The notes below the pieces were generated by a model. That model made no database searches and had not been told where the DNA came from. It saw only the letters and a program-made list of their open reading frames with translations. 64,000 nucleotides of DNA from Massospora cicadina (Eukaryota; Entomophthoromycota; Entomophthoromycetes; Entomophthorales; Entomophthoraceae): positions 186,001 to 250,000 of the forward strand of contig JAKSZP010007906.1 in NCBI GenBank assembly GCA_022478985.1, written 5' to 3'. Position numbers and translations under genes: made by a program. Shown here in pieces: positions 24,180-36,121 of this stretch. The first letter of the stretch is position 1. Each line of letters begins with the position of its first letter.

Positions 24180-25830
24180 TTTCATGAGTTTGGTCCTTTT
24201 ATCAAATTAGGGCTCCCCAATAAGGACCTACTCAGCATAATTAATGTCTTCCCTATGGCTGATTTAAGCAACCTGACCAACTCTGAGAAAAGCCAAGCTC
24301 AGGAGTTATTCGCTAAATAACAGAATTAATTGCGTAATATGATTTTGACTTTGGATGTGCTAAGGGTGGCACCCACAAATCAATACAGGAGATCATAAAC
24401 CAATTCAATTAAGCCCAATTAGATGCTCAAAATCATCAGAAGAAGCTATATATAAGGAAATTAAGGAAATCCTTAATCATAACATGTTATTGCCTTCAAA
24501 AAGTCCATGGGCAGCACCAATTTTAATAGTGAAGAAAAAGGATGGAAGCAATTGAGTAGTCATTGATTATTAGAAGTTAAACAAAATCACAAAGAAGGAC
24601 TCATACCCTATGACAAAAATCCATGATGCCTTGGATAGGCATGGGGGCATGAAGTTCTTCTTGGTAATGGACCTTATCTGCGGATATTGGCAAATAGATC
24701 TTCCTTAAGAGGAGCGTGAGATATGTGCAATTATAACCCAAGAGTGCCTATTCCAGCGGTTAAAATGCCTCAAGGGCTCTGCAATGCCATGGCTACTTTC
24801 CAGAGGGCTATGGGCACAGTTCTGGGAGATTTGAAGTTGTCATCTTCAGTAGGTATCATGATGATATCAAATTTTTTCAGCCGCACTTTTGACGACCACC
24901 TGGAACACTTAGAGGAGGTTTTCAGAAGACTAGCTTCTGCAAACTTAAAAATAAAGCCCAGAAAGTGCCAGTTCTTCAAAGACCAACTGGAATACCTAGG
25001 ATTGTAATTGACAAAGTGGGTATTTGGCCCCAACCATATAAGATGGATGATATCTCCAAAATGAAATGGGCCAAATCCAAGCACAATGTCCAAGTATTTC
25101 TAGGCACGAGCAAGTATTAGTGCCAATTTATTGCTGATTTTGCACAACTTGGGAAGCTTCCTTTCTATCTATTTAAATATAATGTCCCATTAAACTAGAC
25201 TCCAGCTAGCTATTATGTATTTGACCAACTCTGATTGGCTCTATTGGGTGCACCTGTTCTTTAATATCCGGACTTTGATTGTGAATTTATTGTCCAAACT
25301 GACGCGTCCCTATCAGCAGTGGGAGCGGAGTTATTCCAAGTTGTAGAAGATGGGGAAGAATATCCAATCGCTTTCACTAGTTGGAACTTAAATGTTCATT
25401 AAAGGAACTACACAGTGACAGAATGAGAATGCTTAGCCATCATATATGCTTGCAAGCAATTGTAGGTCTACCTTCATGGCACTCATTTCAAAGTTGTTAC
25501 CAATCATGATTCCTTAAGATGGTTGAACAACTTATGAGAACCTAAGGTATGATTAGCCCGCTTGGCATTAAATGCCCCAATCTTATGACTACACCATTAA
25601 GCATCGAGCTATGGCAAATCATCAAAACGTCAATTACCTATCCTGACTACCCACCATTTCAACACTTAGTCAGGCCACAGATGAGTTGATTTTAAAAATG
25701 GTCAATGTAAAGTACCAAGATGATCCTGAATCCATCTAAAAAATATTATCAGATCTACAAAAATTACAACAATCAAAAATGGGACGCTTTATAAAATTGT
25801 TGAGGGAAAAAAAGAATATTTTCCCAAGAC
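24180..25830 (+). pseudogene. E3 reverse transcriptase and RNase H
   Basis: The pre-RT linker at about 24.18-24.35 kb leads into RT with 'PSKSPWAAPILIVKKK'-like blocks spread over frames. 'MPQGLCNAMATFQRAMG' lies within the 94-codon piece 24723-25007. The catalytic box near 24.86 kb reads YHDD in a neighbouring frame and is lost in the open one. RNase H traces, including a 'QTDAS'-type block, lie around 25.28-25.55 kb. Not functional. Confidence 0.65.
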
Positions 25831-26885
25831 CTTCAGCCTGATCAGAATAATAATGGCAGCGCATAAGGCCATAGGGCTTGGCGGATTCAAAAAGATGAAA
25901 GAGCATCTGAAGCAATTCTACTATTTGGATTCAATGCATTTTGACATCCTTGAAATTCTAGAATGCTTTGCGGAGTGCTAAGGCGAAAAACCGTTCCAAA
26001 AAAGCACATCTTATCAGCTCGTTAAGCCCATGTTTGCCTGGCACACTGTATCTATTTATGTTGTAAGCCCAATTCAAACAAGCAATATGAAGGCCAAGTG
26101 CATTATTTTAGTCATCAACCACTTGACCAAATGGGTTGAGGCTAAAGCTATTTGGGAAGCTAGAGCGGCAACTACAACCAAGTTTGTCCTTGAAAACATC
26201 ATTTACAAGCATGGATGTCCTCAGGTTATTCTAACCAATAAATGGAACCAATTTACTGCCAATGTCCTTTCCAAGCTCAACCAATTAATATGAGTATGAG
26301 GTGTGCTTTCTGCTCCCTATCATCCCAAAACTAATGTTACCGTTGAGTGCGAAAATGAGACATTAGTGACCATTGTTAGGAAATGAACTTCGCCCAAACC
26401 ATCCAAAAGGAGTACTTGTCTAAGTTTGGCAGTATTTGCCTACAATATCTCCTACCATTCATCAACCAGGATGTCCCCGTTTTAAGTATTATATGGAAAA
26501 TAGGCCCTACCAACGTTACTATATTTGGCCCTAGAGGAAACAAGCGTAAACACTTATCCTCAATTCATCAAGAAGCTTGCAGATGCTTTAATCAAACTAA
26601 AAGCACAGGCATTCAACAACAGTTTTGCCATGAAAAAGGCCTGACATCAAAAGGACTTAGAAAATTGCTACAAATTGGTTGAATTCAAAGTTAACAATGA
26701 AGTTTTATTTTGAACACCCAGAGGATTGGGCCAATTGCAAAAGTTAGATAGCATCTGGGAAGGGTCATTAAAGTGATTGAGAAGACATCAAATTTCATAT
26801 ACACAATCAAGGATATTAAGACTGGCCATATATACAACTGAGTCCATGCAAAATTCCTAAGAAGGTTCAATAAGTGGGCTTATTA
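25830..26885 (+). pseudogene. E3 integrase
   Basis: The core is open at 26030-26293. 'ILVINHLTKWVEAK' and 'VILTNKWNQFTANVL' are the two Asp blocks, but both catalytic Asp residues are Asn here. A GPY/F-like C-terminal part follows about 26.76-26.88 kb ('FIYTIKDIKTGHIYN'). Confidence 0.65.
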
Positions 26886-26986
26886 AGAAAGAAAAAAGGA
26901 AAAAAAGAAAGAAGAAAAAGAAAAACAGATATATAATAATATTTTATTTTTAATATATTTTAGTTTTCACTTGAGGATGGGGAGTG

Positions 26987-27085
26987 GATCCAACTCCAGA
27001 CTCAACAGGCATTTGGGACGAAGTTACCAAATAGAAGATCCAACTTTAGACTCATTGGGCATTCAGGCTGAAGATAAAAGATGCC
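26987..27085 (+). repeat. Two tandem ~50-bp repeats before the E3 3' LTR
   Basis: GATCCAACTCCAGACTCA... and GATCCAACTTTAGACTCA... recur about 53 bp apart, each ending in a GGCATT...GGC/GAC-GAAG segment. They lie between the integrase end and the 3' LTR. Confidence 0.5.
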
Positions 27086-27404
27086 AATGATCAATGAAGC
27101 TAATCATGAAATTTTAGGGCTTATGTCCTAGTCAAGTGGGTGTAAATGTCAGATTCTGGTGGTTGACCCAGAAATACCCTTCAACAACCATCAGATCAGG
27201 ATGATTATACTCCCAATGCTTGAGCTAATACTTTAGTTCTCACCTTAAGCCTACACGACTTGGCTCAATTAACCCAACGTCAATTTGATCAATTACTTTA
27301 TCAAAAGCTTGGGCCAACTCCACTTGCACATCATGGCCAATTATTACTGCACTTAAAACTTGCAATTGGTCCTAAATATCAGAAAAAATTAAAACATTCC
27401 ACAT

Positions 27405-28159
27405 TGTCGGACATTTGCCATCCCAGTGTCAAGATAAGAATGTTGTGGATTCAAACCAGCTGAGAAGGGAAAATGTTGGACATTTACTAGTCCGTGATAA
27501 CTCTATCAATATAAATAATGTGAATATTGGCCAAAAGACCCTGGCCAATTCTCAGTGGAACCCAAACAATCAGGGTAACTCCATTTTGAAACCTGTATGG
27601 GCAACTAATATAAAATCAAGATTTCAGATTACTCCAACCGCACAATGTACCTTGGGGCAACCGTCAGAAGGTACTTTCCCCACCATGACCAGGTCCTTCA
27701 AAGCACCTATGTGTGGACCACCCCCTTTTATAGGATTTGGGGCCCCCTGAGGTACAATAAATTTCCTGAATGGGGATTGGCTGAAATTTATAAAAAGCAT
27801 TACCTCATGGGTACATTTTGGCCAATCATAATTCCCCTTCCATTGTTACGCTGACACGAAGTGAATACCTGAGTTTGATACGCTATTCCCTCATATTTTT
27901 AATTTGGACTAGGCTATGCTATTCAGAATCTATCCTCAAAATCCCCCAACCTTTAATACCCTTAAATACTGATTGGTCAGATATTGAGGGGGGCATTTTT
28001 TACATCTTAGCCCTGTGGTGCCAAATAAAAGCTTAAAAAGTCCTAATTTTATAAGTTTTTAAAAGGGTATTATTTTATTTTATTGTGGTATAAATCCTCT
28101 ATTGCTGGATTTTAACAAATCAAAAACCAAGTGAGAATCTCAAAGGCCAAATTCCAACA
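27405..28159 (+). repeat. E4 5' LTR
   Basis: TGTCGGACATTTGCC ... ATTCCAACA, paired with 33164-33915. The 27415-27750 open frame lies inside the LTR and is not a gene. Confidence 0.87.
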
Positions 28160-28161
28160 AG

Positions 28162-28177
28162 CGGTGCTCACTACAGG
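28162..28177 (+). promoter_or_regulatory. E4 primer-binding site
   Basis: CGGTGCTCACTACAGG starts two bases after the LTR. Apart from the first base (C for T) it equals the E2 site. Confidence 0.72.
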
Positions 28178-28199
28178 GGGCCCTGTATACCCTCAAGGA

Positions 28200-28929
28200 T
28201 CTTTTACAATATAGCAACTTTTCCGGAACTAAGGCTTGCTGCTTTGGAAAACCAACTAGCCATTGCTTTGGCTCGCCTCAAAAGGCTTGAGCAGCACTCT
28301 TCACAAGGCCTAATGGGCCTTCCCCTAAATTTAATAAATATCCCTTTAAGGATAATATCATGCCTGGTGGAAGCAGTATTGTTTCCTTCCTTTATGTTTA
28401 TGAGGCGGCAATGGAAGGAGCTACTGGCCTACAAAAAACCAAGGCTATCCTTCTCTTATTAAGTCGGATGGCTCAGAATACCATGGTTCCTCAAATGGCT
28501 ACTCTTACCACTTGGACAGAAGTTAAACAAGCGCTAATTGATGAGTTTGGTTTCCAACAGAGTTTACAACGGCAAAAACAGGCCTTTATGTGCCTTAGCC
28601 TGCAAGAAGGTGAATCAATCCCCTCATTTGATGAGCAATTTTATAGCAAAGCTCAACCTCTGTTTCTAGCCAAACTACTCCCTCTAGATGATGCTATTGC
28701 AGCTATTGTGGATATTTTGGCATCTTACCCCTCTTTGAAAATGCATATCTCCGCAGTCAAGCATACCTTCCAAAATTTACGGGATATCAAAGAGGCACTT
28801 CTAGCAGTAGCTGACGTTTATGAACCTGAACTTATACAAGAGGTTATAAAGTGGGAAGCAACATCAACCCTTTCAGCCTCTTATATGGCTGTATCCTACT
28901 GGAACACAGCTGCTGTAGAGCTACTTTGA
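28200..28929 (+). pseudogene. E4 gag
   Basis: A leading helix ('LAALENQLAIALARLKRLEQ') precedes a 189-codon open piece (28360-28929). That piece contains a capsid-like block 'KQALIDEFGFQQSLQRQKQAF' and 'GESIPSFDEQFYSKAQPLF', typical of Ty3/gypsy gag. A frameshift separates the two parts. Further open pieces to about 29.58 kb are Ser/Pro-rich and may be the gag tail. I see no zinc knuckle. Confidence 0.7.
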
Positions 28930-29639
28930 CCTAATACTCCTCCATCATGTGAGGATAACCAAAATACAGGCAGTTATGAGGCAGCACTTCCCCCAGCTTT
29001 AGGTTCAAAAGCTCAGCCAGTAAAGGCAGTTATCACTTTGCCTGGTCCCTCTCTTGCCGAGCGGTCTACTACAATGAATAACGCATCACACCCTCCTAAG
29101 CCGCTGCATAAATCCCCCTCAGCCTCAACTCTAGCTGACTCTAGTTTAAAATCTGCCGTTATGGGACAGCCTGAGCTGATTACTCCTAAGGCAACCATTT
29201 AAGCCATTATCCCTTCCAACGGCTCCCCAAAAGTTGGTACAACCACAATGCTCCCTTCAAAAGTCAAAAGGTTAGAAGAGAGTGACAAAGCCCTCCCCTG
29301 TGAGGAAATTAGGCCGGTTTCTACGCCCCCTCTTAGTAACTCATTGAGGTGCATTGACAATTCCTCTGATGAAGAATCTGAGGGGGATGGTGAAGACGCT
29401 GGCTATTATTTTTTTGGGAGCCCCAAAGGAAGTGCAGGTTCAGGATAGGTTGAGGCCAGAAAAAATTGATATTTTCATAATAACACGATGGACTTATCTT
29501 CAACAGTTGTTGAGATTTTCAGATGTGATTGATACCGCTAGTGATGCTGATCAGCTTATTGGTTCAGCTATCAGATCCACCTAGCAGGTTCATAACCTCC
29601 AATCTATAAAAGAAATCTACCCTGCAATGGCTCAGCGCC

Positions 29640-30110
29640 TTGCTTCCACTCTCCGTTTGAAGGAGGTTCTTGCCCTCCCCCTACTTTTAGTACCACCATA
29701 ACCAAGGTAGAGGTTGTTATCAATAAAGTGCGCATTCTCGCCATCCTTAATATGAATGCTCCAGTGAACGTGGTCTCTGCTAAGATCATAAAGAAAATTA
29801 AGTTGGCGCCCAATCTGAACTATTCCTAAGAGTATGAAACTACAGGGCCTAACAATACTCGAGCTATTGAAGCCTACTCTTCTCTACCCATAAGAATTGG
29901 GAAACTCCTACTTGCTGCCCATGCGGTGGCTTTTAGAAACAGCGCCTACAACCTGCTCCTTAGTACCCAATTTATTTTTGAGTATGAGGGAATTATTAAT
30001 ATGAAACAGGGATTTCTATCCCTTGAAAATATGAGGTTCCCCTAGTATTTACAAATGATGAGCCTAAAAAGAAGGAATATACATGAGTAGTTAAGTACCC
30101 TTTTTACGCC
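29640..30110 (+). pseudogene. E4 aspartic protease region
   Basis: The segment is homologous to the E2 protease. The active-site loop reads 'ILNMNAPVNVVSAKII', with Asp-Thr-Gly replaced by Asn-Met-Asn, and 'AYNLLLSTQFIFEYEGIINMKQG' is the second block. Stops interrupt the frame. Inactive. Confidence 0.6.
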
Positions 30111-30689
30111 CTCACCCTTACTTATACCACATCGGGCAAAAACAAAAAAAAGATGCCTGACTCTGTGGATGGTTCAGAGGGTATCTCATTGTATGCGTCA
30201 GAAGAGGTAGTTATTAGAGGGGTAAAAAAAGGTGAAAGACACCAATATTACTAAGAAATCCCCCACAACTGCCTTCTGCACTTAACGAGCATTGATGGAA
30301 TCAGCCCTTTAGAAACTCAGGTGTTGCCAGGTATCCTAGACCCTGCCTACCAGCGACCTATCAATCTTCTGCTGGGAAATCTCACTAACAAGGACATGTT
30401 ATTCAAGAAGCATCAGGAGATTGGAAAAGCCTTGTTGCTTCCCATCAAAGACATCCATCAAGTCTTTATATTGGGTCTATGCTAGATATAGGACTACCCA
30501 CGGACCAAATGATATGCGCTTTGCCCAAATTATCAGATTTCTGATGAGCTAAGTCCAGTTGAACTTAATAAAATCCATTACTTATTGGAGAACTATAGTG
30601 AAATTTTCTCCAAATCTTTTACTGACTATGGGCATATGAAGGGTGGTGCCACACCATTGATGTTGGTGATGCCAAGACTATTTGATCCA

Positions 30690-31310
30690 AGCCTTATTGG
30701 AAATCAAAAGTTGTGGAGCTCCAGATGAGGATGGAGCTTAAACAATTATGGGACGCGGGGACGCTGGTGCCTTTTCAAAATCCCTGTTCTTCTCCACTAT
30801 TGCTCAAAAAAAGAATGATGGCCATTGAGTAGTTATGGACTACCGCAAGCTAAATAACCTCACAAAGAAGGACTGCTACCCTATCCCACAAAATGATGAT
30901 GCTCTGGCCCAACTCTCTGGGTCTAAATTCTTTTCCGCCATGGACTTAGCTAGTGGATACTGGCAAATGGACCTTTCCATACAAGACCAGGAAAAGTTTG
31001 CGCTCATCTGTAGTGAGGGTATTTTCCAAACTACCCAATTACCACAAGGGTTGTGCAATGAGCCTGCATCTTTCCAGAGAGTCATGGACCACACCTTGCA
31101 GGATCTGAAAGTTAGTTGCGTGATTGTATATCTAGATGATATCACCATCTTTTCTCAAACCTTTAATGAGCACCTTACTCATTTAAATGAAGTTTTACAA
31201 CGGTTGAGGGCCTCTCACATTTACCTGAAGCCCTCTAAATGTACCTTCTTTAAAAAGAAGTTAGACTTCCTGGGTCACGCCATCTCCTCAGATAGGATCC
31301 AGCCTCTTTA
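30690..31310 (+). pseudogene. E4 reverse transcriptase
   Basis: After a broken 'AGTLVPFQNPCSSPLLL' lead-in, a 158-codon open piece (30835-31311) covers RT from 'MDYRKLNNLTKKDCYPIP' through 'MDLASGYWQMDL' and 'LPQGLCNEPASFQRVMD' to the thumb. The catalytic YLDD box is intact at 31129-31140. This is the best-preserved RT among the plus-strand elements. Stops on both sides prevent a full polyprotein. Confidence 0.82.
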
Positions 31311-31319
31311 AGATAAGGT

Positions 31320-31930
31320 AGAGGTGATATCCAAGATGCCTGCTCCCAAAACCCTCCGTGATATTCAGGTGTTTTTGGGCATGATGGGGTACTACCATCA
31401 ATTCATTCCCAAATTCGCTCAGCTCAGTAAGTCCCTCATATGACTTCTAACAAAAAACACCCATTTCAGTGGGGAGTGGAACAACAAGCTGCTTTTAAAA
31501 CGCTCAAGAAGCTACTGCAGCAACGGCCTATCCTGCGCCACCTTGATTAAAATAAGCCCCTTATACTGTTTACTGATGCTTCTGACTACGCCGTTGGAGC
31601 TACATTAGCCCAACTGAATGAGCATGAGGTTGATCACCCCGTTTCATATTTCAGTAAGATTTTTAAAGGCCAAACGCAATTATAGTTCACTGAGAAGAAA
31701 TTAATGGCTGTCTTACTTGCTGTTAAACACTAGCCTTTCAGATATGGTACTTCGTTTAAAGTGCTTAATGATCAGGCCTCTTTAAAGTTTAAAAAATATG
31801 AAAGATCTCATTGGGCGGTTGGCACGCTGGGCTTTAAAGCTCCAGCCCTATGATATGACAATTGTACATTGAGCTAGGACGTGTCACATGAATGTTAATG
31901 GGTTGACTCAGCTGCCCATTATTCACTTAG
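31320..31930 (+). pseudogene. E4 RNase H
   Basis: 'LFTDASDYAVGATLAQL' and 'DHPVSYFSKI' at about 31.57-31.66 kb give the RNase H core. The 'EKKLMAVLLAVKH' block that supplies the catalytic Glu follows. Two or three stops and a frameshift near 31.78 kb break it. Confidence 0.68.
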
Positions 31931-31959
31931 ATAATAGTGAAGCAGAGCGGCTACATGAT

Positions 31960-33145
31960 CTTTTTATGACCCCTGATGCTTGGGAGGATGAGGACGATAC
32001 AGTTAAGAAGATGCTAGCTCGCCCTTCAAATAACACAAAGGTGAATAATGCCCATCTATATAAGAAAGTGGGGGTGAACTGGGTATCATACCTCCGACCA
32101 TCAGAGCGAGTGCCTGTCATTATAGAGTCTTATGCCCTCCTAGGGCGTAGCAGAGAGTGGAAAACCTATTAGTGGGTTAAAGAACGCTACTATTGCGAAG
32201 GAATTATGGAGACCATCGTTGAAGCCTTAAATGCCTGTTTAACATGTAAGAAGCAATCCAACTTCAAAACGAAGTATCAATATCAGCCTACCACCCCTCA
32301 ACAGCATTTTCCAAACATGATAAGTCTCGATGTGGTTGGTCCTCTCCCCCAAACTACAGGCGGAAATCAATTTATCTTGGTAGAAATTGATCACTTTACC
32401 AAATGGGTTGAGGCTATGGCTATCTCAGCTCATAAGGCAAAAGCCACGGCCACTTTCCTTCACCAGTATATCTTTACCTGACACGGGTGCCCCAAGTGTT
32501 ACTTTGTGATAAAAGGTAAAAACATCACCTCTTTAGTGGTTAAGGTTTTGGCAACTTCCATGGGTGCGCAACAGCTCTTTTCCGCCCCCTACAACCCTTC
32601 AACAAAAGGCACCGTGGAAAGAGCTAATGGGACTTTAGTTTCTATACTACAAAAAATGGCCACTTTGGATCCCCTCCACTGGGATCTGTACTTACCAAGT
32701 GCCTTCATGGCCTACCGCATCATTTACTATCAGATCCTTAAGATGTCTCCTTTCCATGTGTTGTATAAACGAGATCCTGGGGTGTCAGCATTATTGGCAA
32801 AAGACATTTTTACTGATAGGACAGATCCTAAACAAGCCATGAGAAAGTTGGCTTAACACATTATTCAGCTACAGTTTGTGGCGATGACCAACTTAGCAAA
32901 GACTGTCACAAAAGAGGATCAAGCTGCAAATTAGCGCTGGGACCCTCTTCCTTCTTTCCAAGTATCTAAATTGGTGCTTTATTGTCACAATCATATCTCC
33001 CTAGAAGGGAGAAACTAGGGTCCATTTGGGAAGGCCTTTATGTATTAACTTACAAGCATGGATAGGAGTCTTTCATCAAATCTCTTGCTACCAGAGTTAC
33101 TGTTAAATGCGTTCATGGGCGTTTCCTACGGCCCTACTCTCCCCA
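31960..33145 (+). pseudogene. E4 integrase
   Basis: Two open pieces (32206-32481 and 32506-32856) give the core. The first Asp is kept in 'VEIDHFTKWVEAM'; the second block reads 'FVIKGKNITS', so its Asp is lost; Glu is kept in 'GTVERANGTL'. 'CLTCKKQSNFK' is the end of the N-terminal zinc region. A degenerate C-terminal part follows to the polypurine tract. Confidence 0.72.
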
Positions 33146-33147
33146 AC

Positions 33148-33163
33148 ATTCTTGGGGGGGTGA
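33148..33163 (+). promoter_or_regulatory. E4 polypurine tract
   Basis: ATTCTTGGGGGGGTGA directly precedes the 3' LTR, matching the E2 tract in sequence and position. Confidence 0.62.
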
Positions 33164-33915
33164 TGTCAGACATTTGCCCTCCCAGTGTCAAGATAAGAAT
33201 GTTGTGGATTCAAATGTGATGAGAAGAGGAAATGTCAGACATTTACTAATCCATGATAATGCTATCAATTTAAGTAACGCGGATATTGGCCAAAAGACCC
33301 TGGCCAATTCTCAGTGAATCCCATTATTCAGGGTAACACCATTTTAAAACCTGTTTGGGCAACTAATATAAAATTGAGCAGTCAGATTACTCTGACCACA
33401 CAATGGACTGTGGGGCGACCCTTGGAAGGTACTTTCCCCACCATGACCAGGTCCTTCAAAACACCTATATGTGGACCACCCCCTTTTATAGGCTTTGGGG
33501 CCCCCAAGGTGCAATAAACTTCTCAAATGGGGATTGGCTTAAGTTCATAAAAGTGTTACCTCATGGGTACATTTTGGTCAATCATAATTCCCCTTCCATA
33601 GTTCTGCTGACAAGAAGTGAGTACCTGAGTTTGATACGTTATTCCCCCATATTTCCTAATATAGAACATCTATGCTATTCCAAATCTATCCTCAAAATTC
33701 TTCAACCCTTGATACCATTATATACTATTCAGTCAGATATTGAGAGGGACGTTTTTTCCATCTTATTCACATGTCGCCAAATAAAAACCTAAAAACCCTA
33801 ATTTTATAAGTTTTTAAAAGGTTATTATTTTATTATATCTACGGTATAAAAAACTATTGCGGGTTTTTGGCAAATCATGCACCATGAGAGCATCTCTCAA
33901 GTCCAAACTCCAACA
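33164..33915 (+). repeat. E4 3' LTR
   Basis: TGTCAGACATTTGCC ... ACTCCAACA, followed by the TACAT target copy and then by the rest of the E3 LTR. Confidence 0.87.
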
Positions 33916-34751
33916 TACATTAAAAATTGTTTGCAATCAACCCAAAATAACATCCAAAAGTCCCATGGACATATAGACGTTTTGATGTAATCAATTTCCT
34001 ATCCTAGGGCAAAATTCATATTTCACTCTGCATACTTGGCTTGATAGCACTTGCACATGGACCACCCAAAAGGGAGTACCTAGTGCTATTGAGAGAGAGT
34101 CCTGCCGATGCCCCAATTAGGGGTACATCATCTACTTGGATTGATGCTTGAATTTCGCAGAAGATGTATTTCATCAACAGTATGATGAAACTCAAATCAT
34201 GATTCTAGGAAATTCTGCGTGTTTTTAATTTAATTTTGTCCCTGAAATCCTCCAAATTTTGAGAGTATTTTGCCACTAATAAACCTAGCAATAGGTCTCA
34301 GTCATATCAGTATAAGGGACAAAATGAGGTGAAAAACAATCTGTTGATTTTTGTGCTTGAATGTGGCCAGGAGATGCCCTAGAGGTATAAATACCAGCGC
34401 CTGGCCTAATTACTAATTATCAAATGAATATCCTCAAAAAAAGATTTTTTATTTGATCTTTTACTGGTTTTTATCAGAATCTTTTCTTTGGAGAAGTGTT
34501 GACAATCTGGAAGTGCTAAATCCACAGCTTGTATGAAAACCTGTATCAGAAGAAGTTCCCAATTATGTTAGAAAATTAATCTTGAATCTAACCAGAAGAG
34601 TTGGGGCCATACAAATACGCCTAGTGAGTTTCTGAATGGTGAAAAACATAAGTCACTGGCAAAATTGAGTATTGTTCGGCCAAACTTTGTCCCAATTAAG
34701 CATGAAGGATTTTAGTTATAAAGTAAGCAATCCTTATAACTTCACAGCAGC

Positions 34752-35170
34752 ATTACCATTAATCTTGTATTCTGATGTAGAACCAGTATAGGGGATGAGT
34801 ACTGAGAAATACCTGGACTTAATGATAAGCATATTGATTGAACTGAAGTTGTGGGCGTTCAATACTTCCATAAAAAAATAAAGCAAAAGTGTTGGATGAC
34901 AAAAACTGACAAGCGATACAAAGTACCATGTGGGGATAGGGTATCCTATTGAGACACCCATGGTTTTGGAAGCAGAAATAAGCTAGATGGCTTTTGGTCA
35001 AGTCAGTTAAGATAATTGCCAATCCAGTGATTGATGCCTATACTACTAAGAACCTCATGGATGGTCATATAGTGAACCAGGCCCATACTAAAAATCTCAC
35101 GTATTGGATCAAGGGGAATAATGTTTTGCAACGTTCCCATAGGACAACTGAACCTACTGAAAAATAAGTT
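34752..35170 (+). pseudogene. E1 integrase C-terminal remnant (after E3)
   Basis: Immediately after the GCAGC duplication the E1 trace continues with 'LPLILYSDVEPVYG', the usual end of the integrase core, and then helical sequence ('LMISILIELKLWAFN'). Stops appear soon after. The exact resumption of the reading is what proves that E3 inserted into a pre-existing E1. Confidence 0.65.
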
Positions 35171-35197
35171 AAGTCCTGGTGTTAATCAAGTTCCAGG

Positions 35198-35335
35198 AGG
35201 GGACCGCTGAACTATGATAGGTTGTTATTTTAAAATAGACCTCTGAGCCACAATAGCTTAATCAGTTAAAAAAATAAACCATTGAACCAAAGTAGGAAAA
35301 ATGAAAAGATGGACCTCTGAACCAACTTTTAGGTT
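35198..35335 (+). repeat. Four tandem ~37-bp repeats before the E1 3' LTR
   Basis: Units starting GGACCGCTGAAC, GACCTCTGAGCC, AACCATTGAACC and GACCTCTGAACC recur every 35-39 bp, most of them followed by an AGGTT-like segment. The same ACCTCTGAACC...AGGTTAA motif occurs twice in the E1 5' LTR (about 8.22-8.31 kb) and in decayed form in the 3' LTR (about 36.9-37.0 kb). Confidence 0.5.
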
Positions 35336-35454
35336 AAGTACCATTGTGAAAAAAATAACATAAGGAAATTTTTTTTAAAAAAATAATGTAAGATAAAAAA
35401 CAGAAGAAAAAACAAAGAAAAATAAAAGTGCAAATTATATTTTATTTTATTTTA

Positions 35455-35530
35455 TTCCCATTAATTTAAATCCCGTTCATCCTTCATATGTGCAGTATCA
35501 TCCCCAGGTCAGCCCACCTTGATTGAGATA
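35455..35530 (+). mobile_element. 3' fragment of SINE A inside E1
   Basis: CCCATTAATTTAAATCCC and then CCCCAGGTCAGCCCACCTTG align with the 3' end of SINE A1 (CCCATTGATTTTGACTTTCC and CCCCAGGTTAGCACACCTTG). The 5' part is missing. It lies between the E1 integrase end and 3' LTR. No clear target duplication is seen. Confidence 0.5.
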
Positions 35531-36121
35531 TAAAATCTAAAATATAAATATTGATTTTTACTTCACATCATAATAAAGCATCTTATGATGTTACCTTATG
35601 CTATTTGTAGGACCAACTTGGGTTGAAACTGGATCTGCCACAATTATTCCTGAGTCACTGAAAAAGCAAGCATATTGTTAGAAACAAATTTAGTTTAAAA
35701 CTAGATTTTCAAGGAGTAGTCCTTAGTAAGAGATTTGCTCTGATCAAAAACGGAGAGCCCAGCCTGGGAGAATACAGGGAATAAGGAATCAGAGAAGCCT
35801 CCTTAGAAGATCCTTAAAATGACAAAGTGGCTTATAACCCTGACCTGGGGTAAAAGAGGCTTTCCAGACTCTTTATCAGCAAGAACTTGAACTAGGCTGG
35901 CACAACATGGGCCATGGCAACCGCGCTCTGTGGAGGCAGCAGTGAGGAGGACACAGAATGGGAATGCACTAAGAAAGACTAACCTGAGATACATCGAGAA
36001 AGGAAAGGAGATAAAACCAGAGGACTCCAATCTAAATCATGCTGTTGAACTCAGTCAGAATTGAAGTGTCATTTACTCCCTAAAAACTTCATCACTGGAT
36101 TATCTGTCAAGCGGTGGCGTG

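Larger units (their letters stand above)
27405..33915 (+). mobile_element. E4: Ty3/gypsy element inserted in E3's 3' LTR
   Basis: Its LTRs at 27405-28159 and 33164-33915 (about 750 bp) start TGTCGG / TGTCAG and end TCCAACA. The target duplication is CACAT (27400-27404) against TACAT (33916-33920). It has a primer site, gag, protease, RT, RNase H, integrase and a polypurine tract. It is of the E2 family and better preserved than E2: the RT runs open for 158 codons with an intact YLDD. Insertion into E3 makes it younger than E3. Confidence 0.88.
19654..34746 (+). mobile_element. E3: Ty3/gypsy element inserted in E1's integrase
   Basis: Its LTRs of about 1.1 kb start TTTCAGATTCTGG (5') and TGTCAGATTCTGG (3') and end ACTTCACA. 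A perfect 5-bp duplication, GCAGC, flanks it at 19649-19653 and 34747-34751. The 3' LTR is split by E4. Internal order is primer site, gag, protease, RT, RNase H, integrase. It is distinct from the E2/E4 family and closer in layout to E1 and E5. Heavily mutated. Confidence 0.88.
27147..34746 (+). repeat. E3 3' LTR, split by E4
   Basis: The LTR starts TGTCAGATTCTGG at 27147, is cut at 27404 by E4, and resumes at 33921 (AAAAATTG...) to end ACTTCACA at 34746. Removing E4 and one CACAT/TACAT copy restores co-linearity with the E3 5' LTR. Confidence 0.85.

Noticed and set aside
27415..27750. 111-codon frame with a relative at 33314-33517
   Set aside because: They are the two E4 LTRs, not genes.
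35198..35335. Tandem repeats as a CRISPR-like array
   Set aside because: The units are diverged, have no distinct spacers, and belong to an LTR retrotransposon in a eukaryotic context.
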